From: Janthinobacterium sp. TND4EL3
Lineage (GTDB): Bacteria > Pseudomonadota > Gammaproteobacteria > Burkholderiales > Burkholderiaceae_D
Direction of reading: 5' to 3'
Length of the DNA: 64,000 bases
Assembly: GCF_900156175.1 (NCBI RefSeq)
Contig: NZ_FTMV01000020.1
Coordinates: 36,365-100,364 of the forward strand
Under the pieces are notes generated by a model that was not told the origin of the DNA, did not search any database, and worked only from the letters and a program-made list of their open reading frames with translations. This document shows positions 1 through 10,100 of this stretch, one piece after another (positions within the stretch are counted from its first letter, which is position 1; every line of letters starts with the position of its first letter). The position numbers and the translations under genes are program-made.

Positions 1-552
1 AAGGCCGAGCGCGCCATCCTGACGCCGCATTTGTTCGACATCGACGGCCCGCACATCACGTGCTGCGGCGGCGCGGCCAGTATCGACTTTTCGCTGACCC
101 TGATCGAAACCGTGTTTGGCGCCGACGTGCAGGCGCTCGTCAAGGAGGCATTGTGCGTGGACAAGGTGCGTGGCAAGGAGGAGCGCCAGCGCGTGGCGCT
201 GCAGGCGCGCTTCGGCGTGCTGCAGCCGAAGCTGTCCGAGGCGGTGACCTTGATGGAAGCCAATATCGAGGAACCGTTGTCGACGGACGATATCGCCAGC
301 CTGGTGGGACTGTCGCGGCGCCAGCTGGAGCGGCTGTTCAAGCAATACCTGGGCAGCCTGCCGTCGCGCTATTACCTGGAACTGCGGCTGCAACGATCCA
401 GGCAACTATTGCTTGATACACATTATTCCATCGTGCAAGTGGGACTGATGTGTGGTTTTTCGTCCGGATCGCACTTTTCCACGGCCTTCGGCACCCTGTT
501 TGGCAATACGCCCCGCGAAGAGCGGCAGCGCAAGCTCATGCCGGCCGCGTAA
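1..552 (+). CDS. AraC-family transcriptional regulator, C-terminal part (ArgR-like)
   Basis: The reading frame is open from the first base, so the N-terminus lies outside the window. What remains is the end of a DJ-1/PfpI-like sensor domain (FDIDGPHITCCGGAASIDF) followed by a two-helix-turn-helix AraC DNA-binding domain (LSTDDIASLVGLSRRQLERLF, then a second helix pair ending FSSGSHFSTAFGTLFGNTPRE). This DJ-1 plus AraC arrangement is that of the GlxA/FtrA group, which includes the Pseudomonas arginine regulator ArgR. It lies directly upstream of the AST arginine-degradation genes on the same strand, so I infer it activates them. The inference rests on context; the effector-binding part is not visible. 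Confidence 0.85.
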   Translation, partial: KAERAILTPHLFDIDGPHITCCGGAASIDFSLTLIETVFGADVQALVKEALCVDKVRGKEERQRVALQARFGVLQPKLSEAVTLMEANIEEPLSTDDIASLVGLSRRQLERLFKQYLGSLPSRYYLELRLQRSRQLLLDTHYSIVQVGLMCGFSSGSHFSTAFGTLFGNTPREERQRKLMPAA

Positions 553-611
553 GGCGCGGCGGCATGGGATTTTTCCTGTGATGAATTGTGAAAATCCTTG
601 TCGCAGATTCA

Positions 612-641
612 AAAGAGTTTTAGCATCCCGCTTTTTATAAT
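612..641 (+). promoter_or_regulatory. Probable promoter of the AST operon
   Basis: A perfect TATAAT hexamer at 636-641 lies 60 bases before the aruC start. The region 16 to 18 bases further upstream (about 612-619) contains only AAAGAGTT-like sequence and no recognisable -35 hexamer. A strong -10 with a poor -35 is typical of activator-dependent promoters and fits control by the upstream AraC-type protein. The start site and operator are inferred. Confidence 0.5.
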
Positions 642-700
642 GCAGTACACACGTAGCTATCGTAGCTGCGGAGTACCTAACATATTGATGGGGAAATGCT

Positions 701-1942
701 ATGAATGCCAAGCTTGATTCGACCGTAACCGCTCGCCCAGTCACCCGGGAAACCTTTGACCAGGTTCTGGTTCCTACCTACGCTCCTGCCGCCATGGTGC
801 CGGTGCGTGCCTCCGGACTGGATCTGTGGGACCAGTCCGGCAAGCATTACCTCGATTTCACGTCCGGCATCGCCGTCACCAGCCTGGGACACTGCAATCC
901 GGCCCTGGTCGACGTGCTGACCAAGCAAATCAATTCCCTGTGGCATTTGGGCAACGGCTACACCAACGAGCCCGTGCTGCGCCTGGCGCTGGCCCTGACG
1001 GAAGCGACGTTTGCCGACCGTGCCTTCTTCTGCAACTCCGGCGCGGAAGCCAACGAAGCGGCCCTGAAACTGGCGCGCAAGTATGCGCACACCAAATTCG
1101 GCGCGCACAAGTCGCGCATCATCTCGTGCTTCAGCTCCTTCCACGGCCGCACCCTGTTTACCGTCTCCGTCGGCGGCCAGGCCAAGTACACGGAAGGCTT
1201 CGAGCCGCTGCCGCCGTCGATCGACCACATCGCCTTCAACGATATCGAAGCGGCCCGCGCTGCCATCGGTGACGACGTGTGCGCCGTGATCGTCGAGCCG
1301 GTACAGGGCGAAGGCGGCGTGGTGCCAGGCAACCCTGAATTCCTCAAGGAACTGCGCGCCCTGTGCGACAAGACGGGCGCCCTGTTGATTTTCGACGAAG
1401 TCCAGAGCGGCATGGGCCGCACTGGCGCGTTGTTTGCCTACATGGGCTATGGCGTCACGCCGGACATCCTGACGGCCGCCAAGGCACTGGGCAACGGTTA
1501 CCCGATCGGCGCCATGCTGACCACCAACGAGCTGGCACAAACCCTGGCCGTCGGCACCCACGGCACCACCTACGGCGGCAACCCGCTGGCCGCCACCGTG
1601 GCCCTGACCGTGCTGGAGACGATCAATACGCCAGCCTTCCTGGCGCGCGTCAAGGAAGCCAGCGTCAGCACCATCGCCATGTTGCAAGGCCTGATCTCGG
1701 ACTATCCGCAAGTGTTCTCCGTGGTGCGCGGCAGCGGCCTGCTGCTGGGCCTCGTGGTCAGTGACGCCTGGAAGGGCCGTGCGAAAGACATTCAGAAAGC
1801 CGCCGAAGCGCAGGGCCTGATGGTGCTGATCGCCGGCATGGACGTGGTGCGCCTGGCGCCGGCCCTGATCGTCTCGGACGAACAGATCACCGAAGCCGGC
1901 CGCTTGCTGCGCGCCGCCATCGACGGCATGCTCAAGGCCTGA
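701..1942 (+). CDS. aruC: Succinylornithine/acetylornithine aminotransferase
   Basis: PLP-dependent class III aminotransferase of 413 residues, close to the usual ArgD/AstC length. It moves the amino group of N2-succinylornithine to 2-oxoglutarate, the third AST step. The PLP lysine is K261 (in [16 protein letters not shown]) and the cofactor aspartate is D232 in FDEVQSG; the phosphate-binding GAEANEA segment is near residue 115. It is the first gene of the cluster, as in the Pseudomonas aru operon. Enzymes of this family often also accept N-acetylornithine, so a biosynthetic role cannot be excluded from sequence; the neighbours favour catabolism. ATG chosen with GGGGA about ten bases upstream. 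Confidence 0.9.
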   Translation: MNAKLDSTVTARPVTRETFDQVLVPTYAPAAMVPVRASGLDLWDQSGKHYLDFTSGIAVTSLGHCNPALVDVLTKQINSLWHLGNGYTNEPVLRLALALTEATFADRAFFCNSGAEANEAALKLARKYAHTKFGAHKSRIISCFSSFHGRTLFTVSVGGQAKYTEGFEPLPPSIDHIAFNDIEAARAAIGDDVCAVIVEPVQGEGGVVPGNPEFLKELRALCDKTGALLIFDEVQSGMGRTGALFAYMGYGVTPDILTAAKALGNGYPIGAMLTTNELAQTLAVGTHGTTYGGNPLAATVALTVLETINTPAFLARVKEASVSTIAMLQGLISDYPQVFSVVRGSGLLLGLVVSDAWKGRAKDIQKAAEAQGLMVLIAGMDVVRLAPALIVSDEQITEAGRLLRAAIDGMLKA

Positions 1943-1967
1943 AACTAGCCTGACCTCCGTTCTGTCA

Positions 1968-1994
1968 CCGGCCCGCCGCCTTGCCGCGGGCCGG
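1968..1994 (+). terminator. GC-rich hairpin between aruC and aruF
   Basis: CCGGCCCGC and GCGGGCCGG form a nine-base-pair stem around a short loop, followed by CTTGGTTCT, which is not a proper U-tract. It is more likely a partial terminator or an mRNA processing/stability hairpin that lowers expression of the downstream genes than an operon end. Confidence 0.45.
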
Positions 1995-2035
1995 CTTGGT
2001 TCTACCCTGGCATTGTCTGTATTGAAGGAGTACCC

Positions 2036-3067
2036 ATGTATGTTGTCCGTCCGGTAGAAATTGCGGATATTGCAGCCCTCGAAGCGCTGGCCGCGGTAAC
2101 CATGCCGGGTGTCCATACCCTGCCGAAGACGCGCGAAAAAATCGCCGCCTCCGTCGAGCGCTCCATCGCCTCGTTTGCCGCCCACGTCGATATCCCCAGC
2201 GAAGAGTCGTATCTCTTCGTGCTTGAATCCCTGCTCGACAAGAGCATTGCCGGCACGGCCGCCATCTTCGCCTCGGCCGGCTCGAACGGCACCTATTTTT
2301 CCTTTCGCAACGACGTCATCCAGCAAGTCTCGCGCGACCTGAACATCAGTCACAGCGTGCATGCGCTGACCCTGTGTTCCGAGCTGACGGCGTACTCGCA
2401 GCTGTCCGGTTTCTTTGTGCGCAATATGGACCAGGCGGGCCTGGAAGCGGCCCTCCTGTCGCGCGCGCGGCTGCTGTTCGCCGTGCTGGCGCCGCACCGT
2501 TTCGGCGACCGCTTCTTCGTGCCGCTGGCCGGCATCACGGACGCCAACGGCCAGTCGCCGTTCTGGGATGCGCTGGGCCGCAAGTTCTTCCAGATGGATT
2601 TCCTCGATGCCGAGAAAGTCATCGGCGGTGCGCGCAACCGCACCCTGATCGTTGAACTGATGCCTCATTACCCCGTGTACGTGCCCCTGTTGCCCGGTGA
2701 CGCGCAAGCGGCCATGGGCCAGATCCACCCGAGCGGTGAACTGGCGTTCAACCTGCTGACGGAGGAAGGCTTTGAAGCGGACGATTACATCGATATTTTC
2801 GATGGCGGCCCGATCCTGCAGGCCCACAAGAATTCGCTGCGCTCGTTTACGGGCTCGCTCACGCGTCGCGTGGTGGCAGGCGTCACGCCCAGCCGCACGG
2901 GCCTGAAAGTGCATTACGCGGTCGCTTCGGGCGCGGAGCGCAACTTCCGCGCCGTCACCTTTGCCTGCGATGCGCTCGAAGCGCAGGACACCGTCGGCTT
3001 GCCGGCCGAGCTGCTTGACGCGCTGGCCGTGGCCGAAGGCGACAGCGTCATTTGCGTGCGCATTTAA
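2036..3067 (+). CDS. aruF: Arginine N-succinyltransferase, alpha subunit
   Basis: Member of the AstA family, 343 residues. With the AruG product it transfers succinyl from succinyl-CoA to the alpha-amino group of arginine, the first AST step. The N-terminus (MYVVRPVEIADIAAL) and the C-terminal FEADDYIDIFDGGPILQA block are family signatures, and both are mirrored in the next gene, showing that the two subunits arose by duplication. A strong ribosome site (GAAGGAG) precedes the ATG by eight bases. Enteric bacteria use one AstA; the two-gene form is the pseudomonad and betaproteobacterial arrangement. Confidence 0.9.
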   Translation: MYVVRPVEIADIAALEALAAVTMPGVHTLPKTREKIAASVERSIASFAAHVDIPSEESYLFVLESLLDKSIAGTAAIFASAGSNGTYFSFRNDVIQQVSRDLNISHSVHALTLCSELTAYSQLSGFFVRNMDQAGLEAALLSRARLLFAVLAPHRFGDRFFVPLAGITDANGQSPFWDALGRKFFQMDFLDAEKVIGGARNRTLIVELMPHYPVYVPLLPGDAQAAMGQIHPSGELAFNLLTEEGFEADDYIDIFDGGPILQAHKNSLRSFTGSLTRRVVAGVTPSRTGLKVHYAVASGAERNFRAVTFACDALEAQDTVGLPAELLDALAVAEGDSVICVRI

Positions 3068-3080
3068 CCGAGAGAACATT

Positions 3081-4133
3081 ATGCTAGTAGTACGCGCCAT
3101 CAACGCTTCCGACCTGAATGCCCTGTACGGCCTGGCAAGCCAGGTCGGCACCGGCATGACCACCCTCAAGCCGGACATGAAAATGCTGGGCGACCGCCTG
3201 GCCATCGCCTGCGCCTCGTTTGCCGAAACCATCGCGCCCGAAAAACGCGACTACATGTTTGTCATGGAGGATACCGACACGGGCCGTCTGGCCGGCGTCT
3301 GTGCCATCAAGGGCGCCGTAGGCCTGGAAGAACCGTTCTATAACTACCGCATCGGCACCCTCGTGCATTCGAGCCGCGAACTCGATGTGTTTACGCGCAT
3401 GGAAACCCTGTACCTGTCGAATGACCTGACAGGCAGCACGGAACTGTGTTCGCTGTTTTTGCACCCTGATTACCGCAGCGGCAACAACGGCAAGCTGCTG
3501 TCGAAAAGCCGGTTTCTCTTCATCGCCCAGTTCCCGCACCTGTTCACGGAAAAGCTGATCGCGGAAATGCGCGGCTACCAGGCGCCGGACGGCTGCTCGC
3601 CGTTCTATGAAGGCCTGGGCCGCCACTTCTTCAAGATGGATTTCCACCACGTTGACGACTTGACGAGCCTGGGCAAGAAATCGTTCATCGCCGAACTGAT
3701 GCCGCGCCAGCCCATGTACGTGGCCTACCTGCCGGACGAGGCGCAGGAAGTCATTGGCAAGGTGCATCTGAGCACGGCGCCCGCGCGCCGTTTGCTGGAA
3801 CAGGAAGGCTTGCACTTTGAAGGCTATGTCGACATTTTCGATGCCGGTCCCGTGCTGCAGGCGCGCGTCTCCGAGCTGCGCGCCATGCGCGACAGCATGC
3901 CGGCCGTGCTCGATGCCGAGGCTGCGCCTGAAGCGTGCGGCGACGCCGCCCAGGCCGAGCCTTACCTGGTGTCGAACACCGACCTGAAAGATTTCCGCAT
4001 GATCGTCACCAGCGCCAATCCGCACGGCGGAAAAATCGCGCTCGATGACGATGAACTGCATCTGCTGCGTTGCCACAATGGCGATACCGTGCGCACGCTG
4101 TCACTCAACCCGAGGAAGCATCCCCATGTCTAA
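3081..4133 (+). CDS. aruG: Arginine N-succinyltransferase, beta subunit
   Basis: Second AstA-family subunit, 350 residues from the ATG at 3081, which has GAGAGAAC just upstream and starts 13 bases after aruF ends. The in-frame extension upstream to 2961 overlaps aruF and is not credible. The N-terminus (MLVVRAINASDLNAL) and the segment EGYVDIFDAGPVLQA match the alpha subunit. Between about residues 275 and 305 there is an Ala/Glu-rich stretch (around AVLDAEAAPEACGDAAQAEP) that the alpha subunit lacks, probably a flexible insertion. It overlaps the start of astD by eight bases, which indicates translational coupling. Confidence 0.9.
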   Translation: MLVVRAINASDLNALYGLASQVGTGMTTLKPDMKMLGDRLAIACASFAETIAPEKRDYMFVMEDTDTGRLAGVCAIKGAVGLEEPFYNYRIGTLVHSSRELDVFTRMETLYLSNDLTGSTELCSLFLHPDYRSGNNGKLLSKSRFLFIAQFPHLFTEKLIAEMRGYQAPDGCSPFYEGLGRHFFKMDFHHVDDLTSLGKKSFIAELMPRQPMYVAYLPDEAQEVIGKVHLSTAPARRLLEQEGLHFEGYVDIFDAGPVLQARVSELRAMRDSMPAVLDAEAAPEACGDAAQAEPYLVSNTDLKDFRMIVTSANPHGGKIALDDDELHLLRCHNGDTVRTLSLNPRKHPHV

Positions 4134-5616
4134 TGTGTTTAATTCGTCTACCGCAGCATCGAACTTCATCAACGGCGCCTGGCTGCCAGGCACGGGCCGT
4201 GAACTCGTCACCATCGATCCGTCAAACGGCAAGCAGACCTGGGCCAGCCTGGAAGCGACGCAGAGCGAAGTCGGGCAAGCCTGCCAGGCCGCGCGCGCGG
4301 CCTTCGCGGCGTGGGCCGATACGCCCGTCGAAGAGCGCATCGCCATCTGCGTGCGCTTTCGTGAACTGCTGAAGGAGCATGCGGAAGCGCTGGCGCTCTT
4401 GATCTCGGAAGAAGTGGGTAAACCATTGTGGGAGTCGCGCACGGAAGTGGCGACCATGGCCAACAAGATCGATATTTCGGTGCAATCGTACAACGCACGT
4501 ACCGGCATCACGCAAAGCAAGATCGCCGACGGCGACGCCGTGCTGCGCCACCGCCCGCATGGCGTCTTCGGCGTCTTCGGCCCGTACAATTTCCCCGGTC
4601 ACCTGCCGAATGGCCACATCGTGCCAGCCCTGATCGCCGGTAACACCATCGTCTTCAAGCCCAGCGAATATGCGCCGCGCACGGCCATCAAAACCGTGCA
4701 GCTGTGGCAGCAGGCGGGCTTGCCGAATGGCGTCGTCAACCTCGTCAACGGCGGGCGCGATACGGGCGTGGCGCTGGGCGCCAATGCGCTCCTCGACGGC
4801 GTGCTGTTTACGGGTTCCTGCCAGACGGGCATCAGCCTGCACCGCCAGTTCGGCGGCCAGCCGGGCAAGATGCTGGCGCTGGAAATGGGCGGCAACAATG
4901 CCCTCGTCGTATGGGATGTGCAGGACGTGGACGCCGCCGTGCACCACGCGATCTTTTCCGCTTTCGTCTCGGCCGGCCAGCGCTGCACCTGCGCGCGCCG
5001 CCTGGTGGTGCAAGATAATGCTGCGGGGTCTGCCTTCGTGGCGCGCCTGGTGGAAGTGGCCGCGAAACTGGGCATCGGCGCGTCCGACGCCCAGCCGCAG
5101 CCGTTCATGGGGCCAGTGGTGTCCAGTGCCGTGGCAAAGCGCCTGGTGCAGGCACAGGCGGACATGGTCGCCAAGGGTGGCACGACCCTGCTGCAGATGC
5201 GCCAGTTGAATCCCGAGGCGGGCTTTGTCACGGCCGGCATCGTCGATGTCACCGCTGCTAGGGGCATCCCCGACGAAGAATGGTTCGGCCCGCTGCTGCA
5301 AGTGATACGCGTGGCCGATTTTGATGCGGCCCTGAAGGTCGCCAACGCCACCGAATTTGGCCTGGCCGCGGCTCTGCTGTCCGACGACCCTGCCCTGTGG
5401 CAGACCTTCCAGAGGCGCGCGCGCGCCGGCATCATCAACTGGAACCGTCCGACTACGGGCGCGGCCAGCACGGCGCCATTCGGCGGCATCGGCAAGTCGG
5501 GCAACCACCGTCCGAGCGCCTATTACGCCGCTGACTATTGCGCCTATCCGGTCGCCTCGATCGAGAACAGCGTACTGGAAATGCCGGCCAAGCTGTCGCC
5601 CGGCCTGAATTTTTAA
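4126..5616 (+). CDS. astD: N-succinylglutamate 5-semialdehyde dehydrogenase
   Basis: Aldehyde dehydrogenase superfamily, 496 residues, oxidising succinylglutamic semialdehyde to succinylglutamate with NAD. The catalytic cysteine is C287 ([11 protein letters not shown]) and the general base is E253 ([11 protein letters not shown]); the NAD-binding segment is [19 protein letters not shown]. The opening residues [12 protein letters not shown] are characteristic of AstD. The start at 4126 has GAGGAAG eight bases upstream and overlaps aruG; the longer in-frame extension upstream lies wholly inside aruG and was rejected. Confidence 0.93.
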   Translation: MSNVFNSSTAASNFINGAWLPGTGRELVTIDPSNGKQTWASLEATQSEVGQACQAARAAFAAWADTPVEERIAICVRFRELLKEHAEALALLISEEVGKPLWESRTEVATMANKIDISVQSYNARTGITQSKIADGDAVLRHRPHGVFGVFGPYNFPGHLPNGHIVPALIAGNTIVFKPSEYAPRTAIKTVQLWQQAGLPNGVVNLVNGGRDTGVALGANALLDGVLFTGSCQTGISLHRQFGGQPGKMLALEMGGNNALVVWDVQDVDAAVHHAIFSAFVSAGQRCTCARRLVVQDNAAGSAFVARLVEVAAKLGIGASDAQPQPFMGPVVSSAVAKRLVQAQADMVAKGGTTLLQMRQLNPEAGFVTAGIVDVTAARGIPDEEWFGPLLQVIRVADFDAALKVANATEFGLAAALLSDDPALWQTFQRRARAGIINWNRPTTGAASTAPFGGIGKSGNHRPSAYYAADYCAYPVASIENSVLEMPAKLSPGLNF

Positions 5617-5638
5617 GAAGGTTTATCAAGGAATACCC

Positions 5639-6979
5639 ATGCACAGCACGCGCGAATACAACTTTGACGGCCTGGTCGGGCCATCGCATAACTATGCCGG
5701 ACTCTCGTTCGGCAACGTGGCCTCGTTCAGCAATGTGAAGAGCGCTTCGAATCCGAAGCAGGCTGCCTTGCAGGGCCTGGCCAAGATGCGTGCGCTGGCC
5801 GCGCGCGGTTTTGCGCAAGCCTTGCTGCCGCCGCAGGACCGGCCCAATTTCCGCCTGCTGCGCTCCATCGGTTTCACGGGCAGCGACGCCGAGGTGCTGG
5901 CGCGTGCCTACCAGGAGTCGCCCGTCATCCTGGCGTGCGCGTATTCCGCCTCGCCCATGTGGACGGCGAATGCCGCCACGGTCAGCCCGTCGGCGGACAC
6001 GCAGGACGGCCGCGTGCATTTTACGGCTGCCAACCTGAATAACAAGCTGCATCGCGCCTTCGAGCACGCGCAGTCGGCGCGCAGCCTGCGCGCCATTTTC
6101 AGCGACGACAAGCATTTCGCCGTGCACGACGCGCTGCCGTCGACGCCCGCCTTTGGCGACGAGGGCGCGGCCAACCACACGCGCCTGGGCGCGAACCACG
6201 GCGCGCCATCGGTCGAGCTGTTCGTGTATGGCCGGGTGGAGTTCGACCCTTCCGCGCCGTCGCCGAAGCGCTACCCGGCGCGCCAGACCCTGGAAGCGTC
6301 GCAAGCCGTGGCGCGCCTGCATGGCCTGGACGACAAGCGCACCGTGTACGTGCAGCAGAATCCTGAAGTGATCGACCAGGGCGTATTCCATAACGACGTC
6401 ATCGCCGTCGGCAATGGCAATGTGCTGTTCTATCACGAGCAGGCGTTTGCCGATGAAGAGAACAGTCTGTCGCAGCTGCGCCGCGCCGTTGCCGGCACGG
6501 GCACCGAGCTGCAGGCGCTGCGCGTGGACACTGGCCAGGTGCCCATCGCGGACGCCGTCAGCAGCTATCTGTTCAACAGCCAGTTGCTGACGAAAGAGGG
6601 CGGCAAGATGGCGCTGGTGATCCCGCAGGAATGCCAGGAAAACCGTGCCGTGTCGCGCTACCTGGAGGGCCTGGTGGCCGGCGGTGGCCCCATCGATGAA
6701 CTGATCCATTTCGACCTGCGCCAGAGCATGCGCAACGGCGGCGGGCCCGCCTGCCTGCGTTTGCGCGTGGCCCTGACGGAAACCGAGGCGCGCGCCATGC
6801 ACCAGGGCGTGATCATGACGGAAACGCTGTACCATCGGCTGGTACAGTGGGTAGAAAAGCACTACCGCGACCATCTGGAGCCAGGCGACCTGGCCGACCC
6901 GCAGCTGGCGCTGGAAGTGCATGCGGCGCTTGAAGAATTGACGATCATCCTCAACTTACCTGGATTGTACGACTTGTAG
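5639..6979 (+). CDS. astB: N-succinylarginine dihydrolase
   Basis: 446 residues, the standard AstB length. It cleaves succinylarginine to succinylornithine, ammonia and CO2, the second AST step. The fold's catalytic triad is visible as E175 (FGDEGAANH), H251 (GVFHNDV) and C372 ([11 protein letters not shown]), equivalent to E174, H248 and C365 of the E. coli enzyme. It begins 22 bases after astD behind AAGGA. After it there is a 152-base gap before the dehydrogenase gene, the longest gap inside the cluster, so a secondary promoter there is possible. Confidence 0.93.
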   Translation: MHSTREYNFDGLVGPSHNYAGLSFGNVASFSNVKSASNPKQAALQGLAKMRALAARGFAQALLPPQDRPNFRLLRSIGFTGSDAEVLARAYQESPVILACAYSASPMWTANAATVSPSADTQDGRVHFTAANLNNKLHRAFEHAQSARSLRAIFSDDKHFAVHDALPSTPAFGDEGAANHTRLGANHGAPSVELFVYGRVEFDPSAPSPKRYPARQTLEASQAVARLHGLDDKRTVYVQQNPEVIDQGVFHNDVIAVGNGNVLFYHEQAFADEENSLSQLRRAVAGTGTELQALRVDTGQVPIADAVSSYLFNSQLLTKEGGKMALVIPQECQENRAVSRYLEGLVAGGGPIDELIHFDLRQSMRNGGGPACLRLRVALTETEARAMHQGVIMTETLYHRLVQWVEKHYRDHLEPGDLADPQLALEVHAALEELTIILNLPGLYDL

Positions 6980-7131
6980 GCGATAGAAAAACACACAGAA
7001 AATCCGAGACACCCTATCTGCAGTATCGAAAGAATTGGACGGGCGACCCCCGTCTCTTGACACCGCTGCCGCCTAGCCACAAGCCCACACGACAGCGCTG
7101 GACATTCACATTACCGTAATGGAGATGCAAG

Positions 7132-10100
7132 ATGAATCACACGCCACAAGATTTGCGCACACAAACGCTGGAGCTGATCAAGGACAAGGCGGCAGCGCCT
7201 GTCGTGCAACTGATACAGGCATGGCTCGACTCGCTCGACGCCGAAGACCTGGCCGATATCGCACCCGATAGCCTGGCGCCTGTGCTGGTCGACGGCTTTA
7301 CGCAAGCGGCCAAGCGCACTGGCAGCGGTTGCCAGATCGCCACCCTGCGCTATGCGGATGGCCGTGGCGGCATGGCGAGCGCCTTGCTGATCCTGAACGA
7401 AGACATGCCTTACCTGGTTGACTCCATCGTCATGGCCATGCGCCGCCAGCACCTGGCCGTGCGCGGCGTGATGAATACCGTCCTGCCCGTGCGCCGCGCC
7501 GGCGACGGCAGCGTGGAAGCGGTGCGCCAGGCTGGCGACCCGCTCGAATCATATGTGCTGGTGCTGCTCGACGAAGAGCTGGCGCCGGAAGCGCTGGCCG
7601 CACTGGTCGGCTCCCTCGACATGGTGGCGCGCGACGCCGCCGTCGTGCGTCGCGACGCCGCTTCCATGAGCGAACGTTTGGCCGCAGTGGCCACGGCTGC
7701 GGCGCAGCATGGCGAAGAGGGTGCGGAAGTTGCCGCTTTCCTGGAGTGGGCGCGCAGCGGCGGCTTTGAGGTATTCGGCTATGCGTACTACCGCGTCAAG
7801 CCGGGCGTGCGCGAACTCGAACGTGATATTCCGAGCCGCGTCGGCGTGCTGCAGGATACGGCGCACCCGGTCTACGGCACCTGCCTGGCGAATATTCCGG
7901 GTGACTTCGACACCCTGGCCAAGCGTGAATCGGCGCTGTCCATCGTCAAGGCCGACGTGGCGGGTACTTTGCACCGCGACCAGCAGCTCGACTTCATCGG
8001 CGTGCGCGACACCGACGCGCAAGGCGCGATCCTGGGCGAGCACTGCTTCGTTGGCCTGTTCACCCGCGCCGGCAATTCCACCCCGCTGGCGGCGCTGCCG
8101 TTTGCGCGCGGCCGCGTGGCCAAGGTGCTGAGCCTGGCCGGCGTGCGCCAGCAAGGCTTCCGCGCCGAGAAATTCCGCGAAATCCTCGAGTCCCTGCCGC
8201 GCACCGAAGCGCTGGAAGCGGACCTCGATTGGCTGGCGCAAGTGTGCGGCTCCGTCGTTTCGCTGTACAAGCAGCCGCGCACCAAGGTCTTCGCGCGCCG
8301 CGACGTATATGCGCGCCACCTGAACGTGCTGGTCTACCTGCCGCGCGAGCGCTACAGCGCCAGCGTGGCATCGAGCCTGGCAAAAGCCTTGCAAGCCAGT
8401 TCCGGCGCCACGCATGTGAGCATGCAGACGCTGGTGGCTGACGGCCCGCTGGCGCGCGTCTACCTGATCGCCCACGCCGCCCGTTACCCGCTGGATCTGG
8501 AAACGGATATCGAGCAACCGCTCCTGGGCGTGCTCGATGGCTGGCACAACGGCTTTGCCGCCGTGGCCGACGCCGTGCCCGACGTGGCCCTGCGCACCAG
8601 CCTGCGCAAACTCTGCGCGACTTTACCGCTCGATTACGTGGCCGCCACCGCGCCGGCCGTCGCCTTCCGCGACCTCGACACCATCTTGCGCAATGGCGAT
8701 GCAGCGCACGTTGCCGTGCGCATCGAGACGGGCGCGGTCACCACGATCCGCCTGTATTCGGCCAACAAGGTGCCGCCGCTGTCGACCATTTTGCCGGCCC
8801 TGCACAATGCGGGCGTGGCCATCGACCGCGAGCAGGCATATTCGGTTTCTCTGTCTGACGGCACACGCTATTTCGTCACCAGCCTGACGGTCGATGCCGC
8901 CAGCGCGGCGAAACTGGCGCAGCCATCCGTCGTCGCCGTGGCGCAGGAACTGTTTGCCGCGCTGTTCAATGACGAAGCCGAAGACGGCCGCCTGAATGGC
9001 CTCGTCATCGAGGGCGGCCTGTCGACGCGCGAAGTGCAGCTGGTGCGCGCCTACACCAGCTACTGGCGCCAGGCAGGCAGCCGCTTCTCGGTGCGCTACA
9101 TCGCCGAGAGCCTGCGCAAGCAGCCGGCCCACGTGAAAGCCCTGGTCGAGGCCTTCCTGCAGCGCTTTGATCCTTCGCTGTCAGACGCGCAGCACGCAGC
9201 CGCCCTGGAGGCGATCGCCACCATCAAGGCCGGCCTGCCATCCGTGAACCATGCCGATACCGAGGAAATCCTCGGCGCGCTGGCTGACCTGATGAGCGCC
9301 ACCCTGCGCACCAGCTACTTCCAGAACAAGCAGCAAGGCGACAAGATCATCTTCAAGTTCGACACCAGCAGCCTGGCGCTGGTGCCGGAACCGCGTCCGT
9401 ACCGCGAGATTTTTGTCTTCTCGCGCCGCTTCGAAGGCGTGCACCTGCGCGGCGGCCCCGTCGCCCGCGGCGGCTTGCGCTGGTCGGACCGCATGGAAGA
9501 CTACCGCACGGAAGTGCTGGGCCTCGTCAAGGCCCAGATGGTCAAGAATGCCGTCATCGTGCCGGCCGGCGCGAAGGGCGGTTTTGTCTGCAAGATGATG
9601 CCGAAGGACGCCGTGCGCGAAACCATCGCGGCCGAAGGCGAAGCCGTCTACCGCCTGTTCATTTCCAGCCTGCTGGAAGTGACGGACAACCGCTCGCTGG
9701 GCAATATCGTCCCGCCCGTCGATACCGTCTGCTTCGACGACGCCGACCCGTACCTGGTGGTCGCTGCCGACAAGGGCACGGCCACGTTCTCGGACATCGC
9801 CAACGGCATCGCCGTGCAGCGCGGTTTCTGGCTCGGCGACGCGTTCGCCTCGGGCGGCTCGAATGGCTACGACCACAAGAAGCTGGGCATCACCGCCAAG
9901 GGCGCCTTCGAAGCCGTGAAGCGCCACTTCTATGAAATGGACCACGACCTCAATACCACGCCGATCACCATGGTCGGCGTGGGAGACATGTCGGGCGACG
10001 TGTTCGGCAATGGCGTGCTGCTGTCGCGCCAGCTCAAACTGGTGGCCGCGTTTGACCACCGCCACATCTTCCTCGACCCGACACCGGACGTCGCCGTCTC

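Noticed and set aside
677..3232. An 851-codon leftward open frame opposite aruC-aruF
   Set aside because: It lies antisense to two well-supported genes, is rich in Arg, Gly, His and Gln as expected for reverse frames of high-GC genes, and has no recognisable domain.
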